Assembly: GCA_009776995.1 (NCBI GenBank)
Contig: WRMR01000342.1
Span: 1-5,659, forward strand
DNA length: 5,659 nucleotides
Reading direction: 5' to 3'
DNA from: Planctomycetaceae bacterium
GTDB lineage: Bacteria > Planctomycetota > Planctomycetia > Pirellulales > Thermoguttaceae
Within the stretch, counting starts at the first letter, position 1, and each line of letters starts with the position of its first letter. The notes under the pieces are model-generated. The model made no database searches, was not told the origin of the DNA, and worked only from the letters and a program-made list of their open reading frames with translations. Both the position numbers and the translations under genes were made by a program. Of this stretch, positions 4,289 to 5,659 are shown in pieces.

Positions 4289-5659
4289 ACTTTCCGGGCG
4301 ATTTTCACGCACTTCGGGCGGCGTGGTGGGCGGTTTCGGCAGCACAAGCACTCCTGTGGGTTTTTCCTCCGGGCGCAGTTCATAGTACCAGTCGGAAACA
4401 TCCACGTTGTCGGTGCTGATGGCCTCGGGGTTGATGGACGGGTCGCCCTTGAGCATTTCTTTTGCTTGTTCGAGTATTCGCAAGGCATGTTTCTCCTCGT
4501 CTTTCGGCATTCTGCCGACCTCAACCATCTCGTAAACGGCACGCGCATGAATTGCGGCGGCAAGATACATCTCGCGTAACAGAGTATGGGATTGTGCGGC
4601 CACCTCGACCCGTTCGGCTTCCGAACTCAATGATTGTACTTGAGAGAGATGGAGAATGTAACGGTACTGGAGCAATGCGCAACGCGCTTTCGCAAGATTC
4701 GCAATCGTTCCGTCGGCCATCCCTGCCTGGTATTTCGCGTAAGTGACAAGAAAAGCATTTTCGAGGATATCAACAAATTGGGCATGATAATCGATTACCT
4801 GCTGATGCTTCGCGTCGTAGTCGATGTCCGGGGAATAGACCAGCAACTGCATTTCGGTACGAATCAGTTTCATTTTGGCTGCGTTCACATCGTCGAGCGG
4901 GATGAATCCTTCTTGATGAAGTTGTATCGCCCGTTCAAGATTCTTTTTGTCCAGATCACGCAATTGCTCACAATACGCCCGTATTTTTTCCTGTGACTCC
5001 GTGCTTTCCAAATGCCCCGGTTCAGCGGTTAATTGCCGCATTTCCGCTTCCATGACTTTGGCTTTCAATTCATCCAGTTCCTTTTCCGTGATCGTACCGG
5101 GCGTCCGTTCCATCATTTGGAGTGCCCGTTCCAATTGGGATTTGGCAACCCGCAAACTTGCTACGGCATACTTTTGCTCAATAGTCAGATTTTCATCATC
5201 TTCCGGGCGATTTTCACGCACTTCGGACAGTCCGGGCGGCGTGGTGGGCGGTTTCGCTTCCGGTGCCTGAATAACCGGCGTTGTGGGGGCAGGTATTGCA
5301 CTCTCCTTTTCCGGGAACAGGCGGATCAGGGCGATTTCGGCTTCGGACAGTTTTCGCTCGAATTGGAACAGTTCATCAAGCGTCATGCGGCCGACTTCAT
5401 ACATTTCCTTGCCCGCTTGGACCTCTTCTTTTGCCAAATCGCGCAACTCCTCGTACAGCGAACGCAGATTGAGACGCTCTTGGACATATTCATCCGGCGT
5501 CAACGCGGTTTCATTGAGCAGAAATGTCGAGAAATCAATTTTCGCCCGTGTCACGCCCTGTTTGGCTTCAATAAGTTTTAACAACGGTGTTCGGGGATTA
5601 CCTTCATCATACGATGCTTGCGCGTGTTTGAGGCTGGTGGTTTCCTGGTCGATGATCTG
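4274..5659 (-). CDS. Helical-repeat protein with Pro-rich linkers, TolC/M56-tail-like (5' partial)
   Basis: The frame is open to the right edge, so the start lies outside; the TTG at 5584 is not a convincing start. I do not recognise a catalytic domain. Six degenerate helical units of about 40 residues can be seen, each shaped as a charged helix, G, x5, L, then a second helix often with AExxL. The turns lie near 5600, 5390, 5100, 4900, 4725 and 4510. Examples are EMYEVGRMTLDEL and VYEMVEVGRMPKDE. Related repeats occur in TolC-type efflux proteins and in the C-terminal parts of planctomycete M56/BlaR1-like proteins, so an envelope or scaffold role is possible but unproven. A Pro-rich linker (PPTTPP, about 5232-5290) splits unit 1 from unit 2. 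A near copy of it (4298-4342) forms the C-terminus, which ends in the odd tail ESNWMN. That tail comes from an out-of-frame duplicate of the gene itself. Confidence 0.75.
   Translation of the reverse strand, partial: QIIDQETTSLKHAQASYDEGNPRTPLLKLIEAKQGVTRAKIDFSTFLLNETALTPDEYVQERLNLRSLYEELRDLAKEEVQAGKEMYEVGRMTLDELFQFERKLSEAEIALIRLFPEKESAIPAPTTPVIQAPEAKPPTTPPGLSEVRENRPEDDENLTIEQKYAVASLRVAKSQLERALQMMERTPGTITEKELDELKAKVMEAEMRQLTAEPGHLESTESQEKIRAYCEQLRDLDKKNLERAIQLHQEGFIPLDDVNAAKMKLIRTEMQLLVYSPDIDYDAKHQQVIDYHAQFVDILENAFLVTYAKYQAGMADGTIANLAKARCALLQYRYILHLSQVQSLSSEAERVEVAAQSHTLLREMYLAAAIHARAVYEMVEVGRMPKDEEKHALRILEQAKEMLKGDPSINPEAISTDNVDVSDWYYELRPEEKPTGVLVLPKPPTTPPEVRENRPESNWMN
4292..4338. repeat. 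Direct repeat copy A2 (partner 5201-5256)
   Basis: 4292-4317 equals 5201-5226, and 4316-4338 equals 5234-5256. The only change is nine bases missing here, which removes three codons (GLS) from the linker PPTTPP-GLS-EVRENRPE. The copy is read in the same frame as its partner, so the C-terminus repeats the internal linker. Confidence 0.95.
5029..5079. repeat. Direct repeat copy B1, inside the repeat gene
   Basis: Partner of 4238-4288 at an offset of 791 bases. Here it is read in frame as part of the second helical unit, which suggests this is the ancestral location. Confidence 0.95.
5201..5256. repeat. Direct repeat copy B2, inside the repeat gene
   Basis: Partner of 4292-4338, offset 909 then 918 bases. 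It encodes the internal Pro-rich linker. In this location 121 bases separate it from copy B1, whereas copies A1 and A2 are only three bases apart. Confidence 0.95.

Noticed and set aside
5033..5581. 182-codon plus-strand frame
   Set aside because: It is antisense to the helical-repeat gene. The F/R-rich product mirrors the E/K/L helices on the other strand.

Overview
The window most resembles a member of the Planctomycetota. The evidence is indirect. The PilB/GspE-type ATPase has an N-terminal region of the planctomycete style. The minus-strand gene at the right edge encodes the charged helical repeats (G-x5-L..., then AExxL) that I associate with planctomycete M56/TolC-like proteins. The intergenic DNA is long and holds REP-like palindromes and decayed transposases. 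Composition is moderate in GC, with AT-rich, tract-rich gaps. The assignment is an inference; no rRNA or other phylogenetic marker is present.

Layout. (1) 3-1256, plus strand: the 3' part of a multi-pass membrane protein that ends in a GDYXXLXYE domain. Its 5' end lies outside the window. A perfect 11-bp hairpin follows it. (2) 1257-2119: 863 bases without an intact gene. This stretch holds a roughly 214-bp foldback element carrying two head-to-head REP-like palindromes, each with a GTAG tetranucleotide. It also holds a possible transposase remnant, a small T-tailed hairpin, a run of spaced A/T tracts, and a promoter-like region overlapping a perfect 7-bp dyad. (3) 2120-3847, plus strand: a complete secretion/pilus assembly ATPase with all expected motifs, including the zinc-binding Cys4. 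(4) 3848-4033: an in-frame but start-less fragment encoding the C-terminus of a DDE transposase. It abuts the ATPase stop codon where an inner-membrane partner gene would often be found. (5) 4034-4237: AT-rich DNA with no gene. (6) 4274-5659, minus strand: a helical-repeat protein open at the right edge. Its 3' end is a scrambled duplicate of its own interior.

The ATPase would power assembly of a type IV pilus or type II secretion pseudopilus, but no other subunit is in the window. The membrane protein and the repeat protein have no evident functional link to it. The main theme is genome wear: mobile-element remnants, small palindromic repeats and an intragenic duplication concentrated between the genes. 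I saw no convincing new multi-gene system. The most informative signals are the REP-like doublet, the hidden transposase tail after the ATPase, and the self-duplicated gene end.
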